A DNA stretch of 64,000 nt. It comes from Cryptomeria japonica (lineage: Eukaryota > Streptophyta > Pinopsida > Cupressales > Cupressaceae). Both the position numbers and the translations under genes were made by a program. The DNA is taken from assembly GCF_030272615.1 (NCBI RefSeq), contig NC_081413.1, forward strand, positions 15,944,285 to 16,008,284, read 5' to 3'. This document shows, piece by piece, positions 54,692-64,000 of the stretch (positions within the stretch are counted from its first letter, which is position 1; each line of letters starts with the position of its first letter). A model generated the notes under the pieces. The model saw only the letters and a program-made list of their open reading frames with translations. It was not told where the DNA came from and did not search any database.

Positions 54692-57036
54692 AACTAGGGG
54701 ATTTAATTAGCATCCTTGGCAGTCCTGAAACTGCTAAAATATTTGGGGAAGTTTGCCTTCTCATCAATTCTTTTAGGAAGAGGAGATATTTTATTTTTGG
54801 AACCTATTGGCCTTCCTCTTTCCAATCCAGGGTGGGTGTTAGGATCATTGTCAGCCAGATCATTAACATCCCCCCTCCCCCCTTTAGATCACCTTCATGT
54901 AAAGAATCATCACCATGGTCAAACTCCCCACTTGTGACCGAGATGTTGGAGGCCATTTTTGTCTCCACCTCGGACTCATGAAAGTCATCTAAGTTATACT
55001 CCTTACAGGTATTGGCATCAACCACTCCAAGATTTGAGAGAGTGGGTAGGTTATTAGGATTATATTTACCAATAAATGGGTCAGCAGTAATGATCTCAAA
55101 GTAGGCGCTATCGGCATCAGGGCTAACTATCTACACAAAAGAGGTAAGTGTCGGTCCACCAATGAGTTGGGGGGGAGGATCTACCTCACCCCCTTGGGGA
55201 TCTAGAGCCTCTCGGCTTTCAACCAAGACAACATTCATAGGTGGTGCCTTAGACAATATATCAAACTTATTAGAGACCTTAATGGTCTCTGAATCACTCA
55301 GGGGGAGGGGTGAGGTAAATTTCCCATCCCCTCCTAGCTCAATAGTGGCATGTTCTAACCCTTTAAAGTCATGCACAATAGATTTAACCAAATAATTTTA
55401 TCCAATCTCAAGCAAAGTATCAAAAACATTGTCATCCATGGGCACTGAGGCAGAGCCATTATTGGGAGAGGTTGTTTAAGGATTTTTACCCCTATTACGC
55501 ATAGATTCCTTAATCTTATCAAGGGCCAATTGTTGGGTGTTCTTCCTCCTAACCTTTCTAGATTCAAGGACCACAATTGAAAGCCATCTTTATGGGGCTC
55601 CTCGAGTTGTGAGATGGCTTCAAAGATCGTAGAATGAGGAGGGGGTTCAGTAGTGAATGCTCCAAACTCAACCACTTGATAGAGCATAGGAGGCTCATTG
55701 TGAGGCTCAGATAGGGCCTTTTTAACAACCTCCTTGAGGGAGTCAATTTTATCCATCAAAGGGGGGGGAATCCACATGATTGGAAACTAGCGGGGGGTTC
55801 CTTCATACCCGCATTATTCACATAAATTGTTTTACTATTTTACTGCCATTATCATTCTTATTGGCCACTCTCTTGGAGGAGAGAATCATGCAATTTCTTC
55901 TAATGTGGCCCTCGTGTCTACATAGGAATCATGCATTGACCCCACCAAGGGTCTCAATAAAGACATGAGATGGGTTCATCATCTAATTTAATATTGATGA
56001 ATTTGGGGATATCCCTACTAGGGTTAACCGAGACCAGGACTCTGGCATCAAGGTGCGACATGAGATTAGGGGAACTATCAACCCTAATTACTTTGTTGAT
56101 TGGCTCAATAACATGTAGAATAAATTTCCACATAATAGGTGGTAGAATTTTAATTTGAATCCATCCAGGACAAGAAAAAGTAAGAATTTCATCATTGTCC
56201 GCATCATGAACCAATTTAGGGCTCTAAAAGTGCATTTACCCACAACCCAAAATTGTTTTTTGATAACCTTCACCTAAGATTTGTTATCTTTGAAAAAAAT
56301 TACAAATAATCCTTTCTATATCATTCAATAGAACGAAACATGGAAACCTAATTTTTTAACTCAATTTTTTTTTAAACTAATCATCCATAAATTTCCTGGC
56401 AGGGTATTTATCTATCTCCACGACCACAAATAAAGTAGAAATATCTTTTAATCTAATCTTTTCCCATCGGTGCTTCACTGGCTAAGCAATATTATATCAA
56501 GTGCATTCATATTGGGGGGTTTAATATCCCAAAAACGAGGGTGCAATATTTTGCCTATTAGTGAAAATAGGGGGTTTTTTAATTCCAACTATGAAAAAAT
56601 ACAATATTTGGTGAAAATAGGGGGGTTTTTAATTTGGGTTGTGTATTGGGAGGGGGTGACAAAAAAGGAGTTTAGGGCAATATTTTTTGAAAATAGAGGG
56701 ATTCTTTAGTATGCCATGAACACACGTGCTATAACCCAGGATCACTAAGTGAGGCCCTCGTGTCTTTTCCATATCAATGGGTTTAGCCATGAATTTATTG
56801 GGCATGATAGATAGAGTGGACAAGGGAGGGCTAGGGCACTTACCTCTTCTTCAGCCTTTGCCATCACTCTCAGATCCAAAACAACTCAATAGAACAAACT
56901 TAGCCTCGTCCGGAATAGGAAAATCTGAGTCTAACATGACTTCTTTAAAAGATTTAACATTATTTCTGTCATCCTTGTCTAGCGAGGCCCTCAGACACTT
57001 GGCAATAAATTCCCGTCCTCCAAAATCGTCTCCCAT
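54692..57036 (-). pseudogene. LINE (L1-type) ORF1, DUF4283-like
   Basis: First ORF of the LINE. The start at 57036 gives MGDDFGGREFIAKCLRASL, followed by LSIMPNKFMAKPIDM. After a 0.2-kb internal repeat block (56513-56706) come FVVVEIDKYPARKFMDD-like sequence and, at 55954-56214, ILTFSCPGWIQIKILPPIMW and VIRVDSSPNLMSHLDARVLV, SVNPSRDIPKFINI. This is the arrangement of the DUF4283 domain of plant L1 ORF1 proteins, which bind element RNA. A C-H-rich segment (CMIP/RRNCMIL-like) at about 55870-55940 would be the zinc knuckle. The rest (54804-55777) is Pro/Asp/Glu-rich without a domain. Many stops and frameshifts. Confidence 0.72.
56513..56706. repeat. three-copy tandem repeat inside LINE ORF1
   Basis: Three imperfect units of about 50-75 bp, each with caatatt followed by gaaaatagggggg and tttttaat. 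It interrupts the ORF1 reading. Confidence 0.65.
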
Positions 57037-57300
57037 GGGAGATCATAAACCTTCGCATGCACAATCTAGACAGAAACCACAAACCATATAAGACGTAATA
57101 AATGCAAAAAAAAAAACAAGAAACAAGGAGAGAGGGGGCTTACCAACACAGAGGAGGCCTTACTACCTCCTCCACAAACCCTACCAAGCACTGCCAAGTC
57201 ACGAGATGTAGAGCTTTCTATTCGATCCAATCTCCAATTTCACTTGTTATATATTTTAATAGAAGTAATAATTTAATTATAAAAATTATCCCCCTCTAAC
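57037..57300 (-). other. probable 5' untranslated region of the LINE
   Basis: Upstream of ORF1. It includes a stretch of ten A at about 57105-57114 and a ccaccgtc-poor, mixed-composition segment. The exact 5' end cannot be fixed; no target duplication matching the 38985 side was found. Confidence 0.4.
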
Positions 57301-58400
57301 AAAAATTTAGTGTAATGAGGTGACTCAGGGGAGAGGGACTAGTAGTCGTTAGGGCTAACTTCGTCAACATGTAGTTGTCACATGGAATATCGTAAGACCT
57401 TCATTCTTTTTTAGAAATGTAAAATAAACACTTAACTATCTACAACTAAGGTTTGAAGACGCGACTCATTATGCAACTCGTCAAAATAATGCGTCTACTG
57501 TGAAGTGTCCAAAAAATGACTTTTAAAAGATTCGACCAAAATTTAATAAAAAAATCCCTGGTAGTTGAATAAAAAAATATCCTTTGTAATTAGTACAATA
57601 TCGTATTTTTATGTAGAATATAACTTATATGCAACTTAAATGGACCAAATGCCTATGAGTAATCATAAATGTGTGTTATCTTGAACTTTTATATCCAACA
57701 CCAAAGAGCCAATAGTCGAACACAAAAAACTATTTGTTGTTATATAAACAACATATTATTATATAAAATACAACTTATATTGAACACAAAGGGATCAATT
57801 GTTGAACATTTTAACTTTTGGAAAATCCCTCCCATTTATTGGGAAAAAACAAGGTATTTATTGTGTTCACCTTTTATATATGTGATAAGACAAATTATTA
57901 ATATGAAATACTCTAATGCATATACATTGCTACCCCAATAGTTGTACGCATAAGAATAACATTTTTTCACTATGATAACATTACTTGTTTTAGTGAGCAT
58001 CTTATTTTATAAATGACACACTTATAGTGGATAGCTATGATATTTTATTTGAAATAAAAAATGCTTTATTTCACTTGTTAATGAATGTATTTATGTCTTT
58101 TTTATATAACATTTATAGGTTATCTTTGTTCAAGTATTGGTCCATTTTGACCAATTTTTGGTGTTTTTTAAATTTACGTAGATTATTTATTTACAATTAA
58201 TAGTATAAATATATGACAAGATTGGATATTATATGCACAATTGCTATATCGACCGGTACATATATTACTCTCCACATTATTGCTTTTAAAAAAAATAAAT
58301 TTAAATTTACCTTTTTATTTTATTTTTTATTTGTACCCTTCTTAACTCCTTACAACCCTGGAATTCCAGGCGGGCAAGTCTTTTCTTTAATCTGAGTGTT
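57301..58400. other. intergenic, nothing recognised
   Basis: Very AT-rich. The small open frames at 57669-57941 and 58213-58395 show no domain. No remnant of the Tat element, whose 5' part might be expected beyond the LINE, is visible here. Confidence 0.5.
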
Positions 58401-60300
58401 GGCCGTGTCATTGCGGCTTCTGAATTGGCGAGGTGGGTATTAGTTTATTATTTTAGACAACAAAAATAAAATTGAAAAATCGTTGCTTTAGTGTGATGAG
58501 TTAGACTATCTGATTTCATCAATGAATTCCGGTGCTTTCTGTTTTTTTCTGGACGAGTAACTTGTAATTTAACCAAGATATCAAGTGAATTTTGGTTCGG
58601 TGATTGATATATTTCTTATACGTCTGGAAGTGGGAAGCATTTGTTAGGGTTTGGGCTTCTTTTGGGGCTAGGGTTTAATATTTCTGTCGATTGAGAGAGA
58701 CCTCCCACTGAATAAGGGTTCAGAGCAAAGAAAAACATTGGTAGGTTTTAGCGTCTCAGCAAAATCTGGGGTATGTCAATTTTTTCTCTATTGGGCTTGC
58801 TTTTCATTCTATCTTGCATTGTGTTTAACTGTTGAAGCAACAATCTATGTTTTATTTGGATTAGAGTAATTGGACGTTAGCGTAAACAACTAGGAGAAGT
58901 TACCATTTTGGAACTATAGCGCAGTAGCATAACGGTCACATCCATAAGATGCAGGATTTGGTTTAGTTGGAACTCGTTTCCAGGCCTTTCGAATCCAAAA
59001 AAGCCAACTAAGACTTCTTTCTTAATTGCTATTTAGCTGCTATGTGATAGACTTCGTCTGATCAAATACTATCGATAAAATTTTCAGTAGCATGGCACTT
59101 ATGCAGAAATGTGGTGGACAGAGTTTTGTTCTTTTCAGTTCAATTAGTTTGAAGATAGGAAAAACTCGGGCAATTAAAAAAAGAGATGGGATTAGAAGAA
59201 TAGCAAAAAACGAAAAAGGATTTTCTAATTTTTAAAACTTTATGTAAATGGGTCTTTCAGTTTTGGTACTCGGGTGCATTACGCTGGTCGAGTGAGAGCG
59301 AGGTCACCATTTCAAACCCATTAGGTACCACACACAGATTGTTATAAAAATGGAGGGATCATTTGATTATAGGGAGAACTGACCAGCGATGAAAATGGTA
59401 ACCTTGTATGATTGTATCGTGTAACTTTAGGTTCTGGCTCCGTCCAGTAATAAAAGGATAAGTACTTTTTAATAGATAAACAGGTTTACAGGTCTATGAA
59501 AAAGTATTTGTCTTTAAAAAAGCGTTAACATTTTTTTTCTTTTATTCTCCCATGAAAATCCATTTGATTGGCATACCAAACGGCAGGAAACAAGTTTAAG
59601 TACAAGTATAACATGTTCACTGCTTCCATAATCAAAACAAAATTCAGTACCAGTCTCAATAAAGTCTAGGCTTTAGAGATCTTGCATATAACGTTTTAGT
59701 ATTATGATATGGATATCAACTGTGCCTATACATGCTCAATTTTGTCTGTAGCATGTTTGGTTTTACTGTGTCAAAATGAAACACAAGTCATTCAATTAAG
59801 CTTCCTCCGAAACCTGTCTTGTAATTTTTCTGGTTACATTACATATGGCGCATGCTCAAGAGGTCAAACTTTGTTTGTTAGACTCTCCGTAACATGCTGA
59901 AAATCTGTCCAGAAATTTCTCAATACTTAAAAGATGCATAGGTTTTTCTTTGTTTAAATATCAGGTGCTCAGTGGCCATTCCCTTTGCCACTGTCTCTCT
60001 ATAATGCCTGTCTAGAGAATGTAGTTGCCCTGTAGGTTGGTTTCATCATACCTAGCCAAAATGGTAATCTCCTATCTGGCATATGTCAAATAAACAATTC
60101 ACTCCAGGACTAAAATCCTGAACCAAACAAAATTTTATATTTTGTCACTGAAAAAGTTACTGATTTTGTGTAATGATTTCAAATGTGATGTGGTGTTTGA
60201 GCAAATCCTGCTTTTGGGTTTGTTTAACCCAAAAAATTGTTTGAAGGTCGAATGGATGATTGGCATTGGCTGAAATTGTTCCCCATCTTGTGGTGCAGAA
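58401..60300 (+). other. promoter / 5' UTR and probable 5' UTR intron of the UBA2-like gene
   Basis: The 1.9 kb before the start codon has no other gene. Candidate splice donors are ttg|gtaggt (GT at 58741) and ggg|gtatgt (GT at 58771). A good acceptor, cttgtggtgcag, ends at 60298, leaving only two bases before the ATG. Most of 58741-60298 is T-rich and intron-like. The first exon and promoter would lie around 58600-58740. This is inference from splice signals only; no transcript evidence is available. Confidence 0.5.
58917..59000 (+). repeat. tRNA-derived SINE-like head (tentative)
   Basis: tagcgcagtagcataa resembles a tRNA A box (TRGCNNAGTNGG), and ctttcgaatcc about 60 bp later resembles a B box (GTTCGAATCC), as in the 5' part of plant SINEs. 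It does not fold into a convincing tRNA by eye. A second weaker pair (ggtcgagtgag .. ggtcaccatttcaaaccc) occurs at 59287-59320. The body and 3' end of a SINE were not delimited. Confidence 0.3.
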
Positions 60301-61869
60301 ATGGATGGAAAGAAGCGAAGTCGTCAAGAGTCTGAGGATTCTGATGCCCCAGAGATTAGAGAAGAAGATGTTGTCAAACTGATGGAGCCTTTAACTCGGG
60401 AACAACTTTTTGAGATTGCAAAACATGCTGCTGTGAGGCATCCTGATGTTTTGGAAGAGACAAGGAAGATTGCAGATAGGGATGTATCTCGAAGAAAAAT
60501 TTTTGTTAGAGGATTGGGTCTTGATACCACTGCAGAGGTAGTTAGATCTGTCTTTAGCGAGCATGGAGAGCTTGAGGATTTGAATGTTGTTGTTGACAGG
60601 GCCTCTGGTAAGAACAAGGGATATGGGTTTGTTACATATGCCCATGTTGATGGTGCTTTGGAGGCACTAAAGGAACCCAGCAAGAAAATAGATGGAAGAA
60701 TGACTGTTAGTAACCTAGCTGCTATTGGAAACCCACAGCAACAACAGCTGCAACAACAGCAACAACAGATACAACAACTGCAACAACTTCAACAATTTCA
60801 ACAATTTCAACCTGTGCTGCCCATTCAGCCTGTTGTACCTATTCAAACCATGCAGCAGCCCATTCAGTCTATGCAGCACCCTATTCAGTCCATGCAGCAG
60901 TCTATCCAGTCCTTGCAGCAGCCCATTCAGCCCTTGCAGCAGCCCATACAACCCATTCAGCAGTCTATACAGCCTATGCAGCAGCCCATTCAGCCCATAC
61001 AGCAGCATATGCAGACCGTCCAATCCATTCCTTCAGATGTAGCACTTAGGAGGATCTATATAGGTAATGTTCCTACAGACATGGAACCTGCCAAATTGCT
61101 TAACTTTTTTTCCCAGTATGGAGATATTGAAGAAGGGCCACTTGGTTATGATAAGACAACTGGAAAGTGCAAAGGATATGCACTAATTGTATACAAGACA
61201 GTTGAAGCGAGCAGAAAAGCTGCAGAGGATCCTGTAAAATCAATAGATGGCAATCAGTTATTTTGTAAATTGTCCACTGATGGACAGAAGCAAAAAGGTG
61301 CAACAACAATTTCAGGACAAACTCTTTCCAATTCACATTCCACAGGCAATTTAAAGCTAGCATCTCTGGATTCTTCTGTGCCATATAATGGTTTTGGCCA
61401 TGGGTTGGTAAATCCAGCTTCTGTGGCACATCAAGCTGCTGTTGCAGATTCATCTGCATTAGCAGCTGCGGCTGTAAGTAGTTATGGCTTGAATGATGCT
61501 GCGTTTCCAAGTTTGTCAAGAGATCTGGTTGCAGCAAGTCTCCCTTATCATTCATTGAACACTTCAATGCAGCCATCATTAGGCCGTGAACTTCTTCTAC
61601 AAGGCCTTTCTGCTCGTGCACCATTGGGTACGGGTGGTTATGGTGCTAATACATACGGATCTTCTGGGTATAACAGTATTGGAGGTGCATCGTCACTCTA
61701 TGGCATTCCTTCAAGTTCGTCTGTTGCCCAAAATGCTTCATATGAAGGAGCCAGTCAATATGCCCTAGCCCTTGCGTCCTATCAAAATCAACATCCAGGA
61801 GCATCGCCACCATTAAGAGTTCCTCCAGGAGGGACCCTCCCAGGAATGCGGTCTTACTACCCATCCTAG
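60301..61869 (+). CDS. UBP1-associated protein 2 (UBA2)-like RNA-binding protein, 522 aa
   Basis: Two-RRM nuclear RNA-binding protein of the plant UBA2 family (hnRNP-like; binds U-rich 3' UTR sequence with UBP1 in known members). An acidic/basic N-terminus is followed by the conserved [28 protein letters not shown] segment. RRM1 covers about 66-141 (RNP2 IFVRGL 67-72, RNP1 KGYGFVTY 106-113). A Gln-rich linker (146-174) and eight seven-residue repeats of the type MQQPIQS/P (184-239) follow. RRM2 covers about 251-326 (RNP2 IYIGNV 252-257, RNP1 KGYALIVY 291-298; the second RNP1 lacks the usual aromatic after G-Y). The C-terminal 190 residues are Ser/Ala/Gly/Tyr-rich and disordered. The CDS is a single open exon; the start is the first ATG after a splice acceptor and opens directly into the family's N-terminus. 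Closest by motif to UBA2C, but paralogue assignment needs a tree. It appears fully functional. Confidence 0.92.
   Translation: MDGKKRSRQESEDSDAPEIREEDVVKLMEPLTREQLFEIAKHAAVRHPDVLEETRKIADRDVSRRKIFVRGLGLDTTAEVVRSVFSEHGELEDLNVVVDRASGKNKGYGFVTYAHVDGALEALKEPSKKIDGRMTVSNLAAIGNPQQQQLQQQQQQIQQLQQLQQFQQFQPVLPIQPVVPIQTMQQPIQSMQHPIQSMQQSIQSLQQPIQPLQQPIQPIQQSIQPMQQPIQPIQQHMQTVQSIPSDVALRRIYIGNVPTDMEPAKLLNFFSQYGDIEEGPLGYDKTTGKCKGYALIVYKTVEASRKAAEDPVKSIDGNQLFCKLSTDGQKQKGATTISGQTLSNSHSTGNLKLASLDSSVPYNGFGHGLVNPASVAHQAAVADSSALAAAAVSSYGLNDAAFPSLSRDLVAASLPYHSLNTSMQPSLGRELLLQGLSARAPLGTGGYGANTYGSSGYNSIGGASSLYGIPSSSSVAQNASYEGASQYALALASYQNQHPGASPPLRVPPGGTLPGMRSYYPS
60850..61017 (+). repeat. 21-bp coding tandem repeat (eight heptads)
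   Basis: Codons 184-239 repeat the pattern (M/L/I)QQ(P/S)IQ(S/P), with DNA unit cagcagcccattcag plus six bases. Variation between units is mostly synonymous or conservative (S/P, M/L). It separates the two RRMs. Confidence 0.9.
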
Positions 61870-62720
61870 GTTTGTCTTTCTTTTCCTAATCCTCACCCCC
61901 ACCTATATTTTTTTAGATTCAACAAACCAAGATTTACAAATATAAGACTTAATTGTTTTTTTTTGGATGTTTATACTTTGTTGTTTGGCAAGGATGAACC
62001 TTTGTTTCATTTTTTTTGGTTTCAGATTTGCTATCTCCGATTTTTTTTTTCAGAATTCGGTCTATAAATCCTCTAGTGTCTTTCACTTGTGAATTTGCCT
62101 GCATGATTCATTATGGCATGTTTTTATTATTTGGAGAGTTATTGTTTGTGTATACGAGTATGGAGCATGGTGCAAGGTAGCATATTTTCTGACATCAAAT
62201 ATAGTAAAAACTAGGTATGTTCAAGCAAGAAGCCACAGACTGAGGATGGCCTAGTTTGTGGCAAACATATCAGAAGTACCGTAATGATACATAACCACAG
62301 TGTCAGATGTGGCATGCATGCATTTGTTAAAGATACTAAGGAGCAGGTCAGTAATCAGTGACCACATGTTGCCATTATAATTTGTTCATTGTATTTCCAG
62401 GTCACAATTTATTTTTGTGGCCTTGTTCTTTTGTTGTTATGCAGTGTCCAAGATTTGGAGTTAATCGTGGGAGCTCAGGTGTTGTTCAGCTCTAATGCAC
62501 AACTTCGATTTTTATGATTCATTCTGCCATAGAGGACTTTATTTTTTCATTTTTATTTGAACTAATTTTTTTCTGTAGTTCAGGTGCCTATTGAGCTTTA
62601 ATTACTTTTTATCTTTTTTGCTTTCTTTGTTTTTTGTTGCATATTCTGGCTGGTTATGACAGGCACCATTATTGCAGTGTGGTGTAAGCTTTAATAACAT
62701 CCTTTAATCCTATACCTTGT
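61870..62720 (+). other. 3' UTR with probable intron of the UBA2-like gene
   Basis: The stop TAG (61867-61869) is followed immediately by gtttgt, a donor-like GT at 61870. T-rich sequence leads to the acceptor-like ttgttatgcag ending at 62444, followed by tgtccaagatttggag. UBA2-family genes in other plants are known to carry introns in the 3' UTR; whether this one is spliced is inference. The poly(A) site was not located. Confidence 0.45.
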
Positions 62721-64000
62721 AAGTATGGTTAGGCTCAAATTTATCACATTATTACTACATAACCATGCCATATGTTTATTGGAGTCATGTGCTGCCTTAT
62801 TTTGTGAGGAAATTTGCATGTGTCATGCTCTTACAACAATCCCCCATTATCATTGTCTCAAATGCTTGGACAAAGGTATGGCAATTGTATGGTATATACA
62901 CTATTGCCCTCATGATACTTTTGTTGTGGGGACAAGAAAACTTCTTCACTTTAATGTACATACATGCTGTTAAAATTTTCTAACCAATCAGGTCTTGACC
63001 TCCTGACCAAGCTCAAGAATAAACTGTGGGCTTTGCCAATTCATCTACACCTTATGTGCTTCAATTTCTTTTTGTTGTTGATGTATCTTTTTTGTTGCTT
63101 TTTTATTCTGTTTTCCTGTATTTTTGTTGATTCTCTGTAATAGTTTAAGCAAAAATGTACCTCATTATTGCTGCATCACAACCTTGCAACAGATCTGGTG
63201 GATATATGGGTTATCTTATTGCAGTGAGGGAATTTCAATCTCTGTATCATGTTCTTACAAATGCCTCCTATAATCAATACACCTCAAGCCCTTGAACAGC
63301 ATTATAAATATCTGCTTAATGGCAATGAGAACCCTGCTTCTGGAACAAGAGGACAGTATTAGTTATGGTTGTGGCACGATATATTATTAGCTCCATGAAT
63401 TATTATTCTTGGAATACAAGGATTGGAGCTTTATTGCATGAGTATGATTACTGTTATGTGGTATTCAAAGACTTTTAGGTTTTTTTGACTAAATTATGAC
63501 ATTTTTCTGAAATAATTTGTGAGTTCAAATGTTTAAAAAAAAATTTGAATCTGTTATATTCGCATCTGGGGTTACAGTAGGTTAGTTTTGACAAGTTTTA
63601 TGGGTAGATCTCTATGTAATGGACAGGGCTAGCTATCTATCAATCAGTTTCTCAATTTGCTTTTGTTGTCCATCTTTTGAAGATTGAGTATTCAGTTGTG
63701 TCTTCCCTTTACTAAGTATAAGTTCTGTAAGGGAGCTAGCTGCCAGGTGCCACACAGCTCTGTGATGACTTGGATCTCTTGTTATTGCAAGTTGTCAGAT
63801 TATGAATATTTATGTAGGGGCAAATCTCTAAATGCGCATATGTGAAATGATCACCAAAACGCCATATGCATATGCACTTTATCTGGTACACCGTACCATT
63901 GGCTTTCAGGCTAGAATCGTTGTTTACAACTGTTCTTTTAATGTTTCTTTAAAGTTTGCAATATTAATTAGTGCTTAACTTCTACCCTTGTTGTCCGTAA
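62721..64000. other. downstream flank, no gene recognised
   Basis: AT-rich sequence. It holds two diverged copies of a segment of about 145 bp, 62735-62877 and 63152-63300, sharing the order cattatt.ct.cat.ac.. , ttattttgtgaggaaattt / ttattgcagtgagggaattt, catg.tcttaca and aatgcttgga / aagcccttga. The open frames at 62725-62983 have no domain and are probably chance. Confidence 0.4.

Noticed and set aside
58917-59000. A genuine tRNA gene
   Set aside because: A- and B-box-like words are too far apart and no cloverleaf can be drawn by eye; kept only as a tentative SINE head.
60715-61042. Long open frames on the minus strand and in another plus frame across the UBA2-like gene (Leu/Gly-rich and Ser/Pro/Asn-rich)
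   Set aside because: They are shadows of the Gln-rich and heptad repeat DNA read in other frames; the + frame 60301-61869 has two RRMs.
61100-61624. 174-codon minus-strand frame opposite the UBA2-like C-terminus
   Set aside because: Lies entirely antisense to the coding exon, with no domain and low-complexity composition.

Overview
This window looks like a gene-poor, transposon-packed stretch of a large land-plant nuclear genome. A conifer or other gymnosperm is the likeliest source, judging from the long AT-rich intergenic DNA, old decayed Ty3 elements and nested insertions. This is inference; no marker in the window fixes the species. Only one convincing host gene is present: an intact single-exon coding region at 60301-61869 (+) for a two-RRM RNA-binding protein of the UBP1-associated protein 2 (UBA2) type, with probable introns in both UTRs.

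Layout. 1-3804: remnants of Tat-lineage Ty3 elements (tail of a plant-mobile-domain ORF, a well-preserved gag, an LTR). 5750-10470: an old, decayed pair of long direct repeats flanking a broken gag, with a solo-LTR-like insertion in the left copy and a 162-bp MITE with a perfect 11-bp target duplication in the right copy. 11326-11698: a complete 373-bp miniature LTR element (TRIM) with 159-bp LTRs, an initiator-Met tRNA primer site, a purine tract and a 5-bp target duplication. 14118-38980: an outer Tat element (minus strand; 3' LTR, integrase, two RNase H domains, RT, pre-RT region, end of protease), split at 20182-37286 by a second, 17.1-kb Tat element with both LTRs and target duplication gtccc. 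The inner element has gag-pol on the minus strand and, antisense to it between integrase and 3' LTR, a plant mobile domain (PMD) ORF. 38985-57300: an L1-type LINE (minus strand; ORF1, endonuclease, RT, zinc-binding tail) interrupted by a 6.6-kb Ty1/copia element (40500-47132, target duplication gtatc) and a 5.2-kb chromovirus deletion derivative (48575-53803, target duplication ctatc) that keeps an open 671-codon gag/integrase/chromodomain ORF. 57300-64000: host DNA with the UBA2-like gene.

Most notable points. (1) In the inner Tat element the gag-pol leader and the leader of the antisense PMD ORF each carry an array of about a dozen copies of one motif (consensus AGGTTAGCGCTTTTG), each in the orientation of its own downstream ORF, so the two arrays are inverted to each other in the element. 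(2) The chromovirus derivative has lost protease and RT, yet its integrase catalytic residues and chromodomain remain in one uninterrupted frame. (3) The 373-bp TRIM is complete. (4) Comparing the two Tat copies shows CAG/CAA codons turned into TAG/TAA, as expected from cytosine deamination of methylated DNA. (5) The UBA2-like protein has a seven-residue (21-bp) tandem repeat between its two RRMs.
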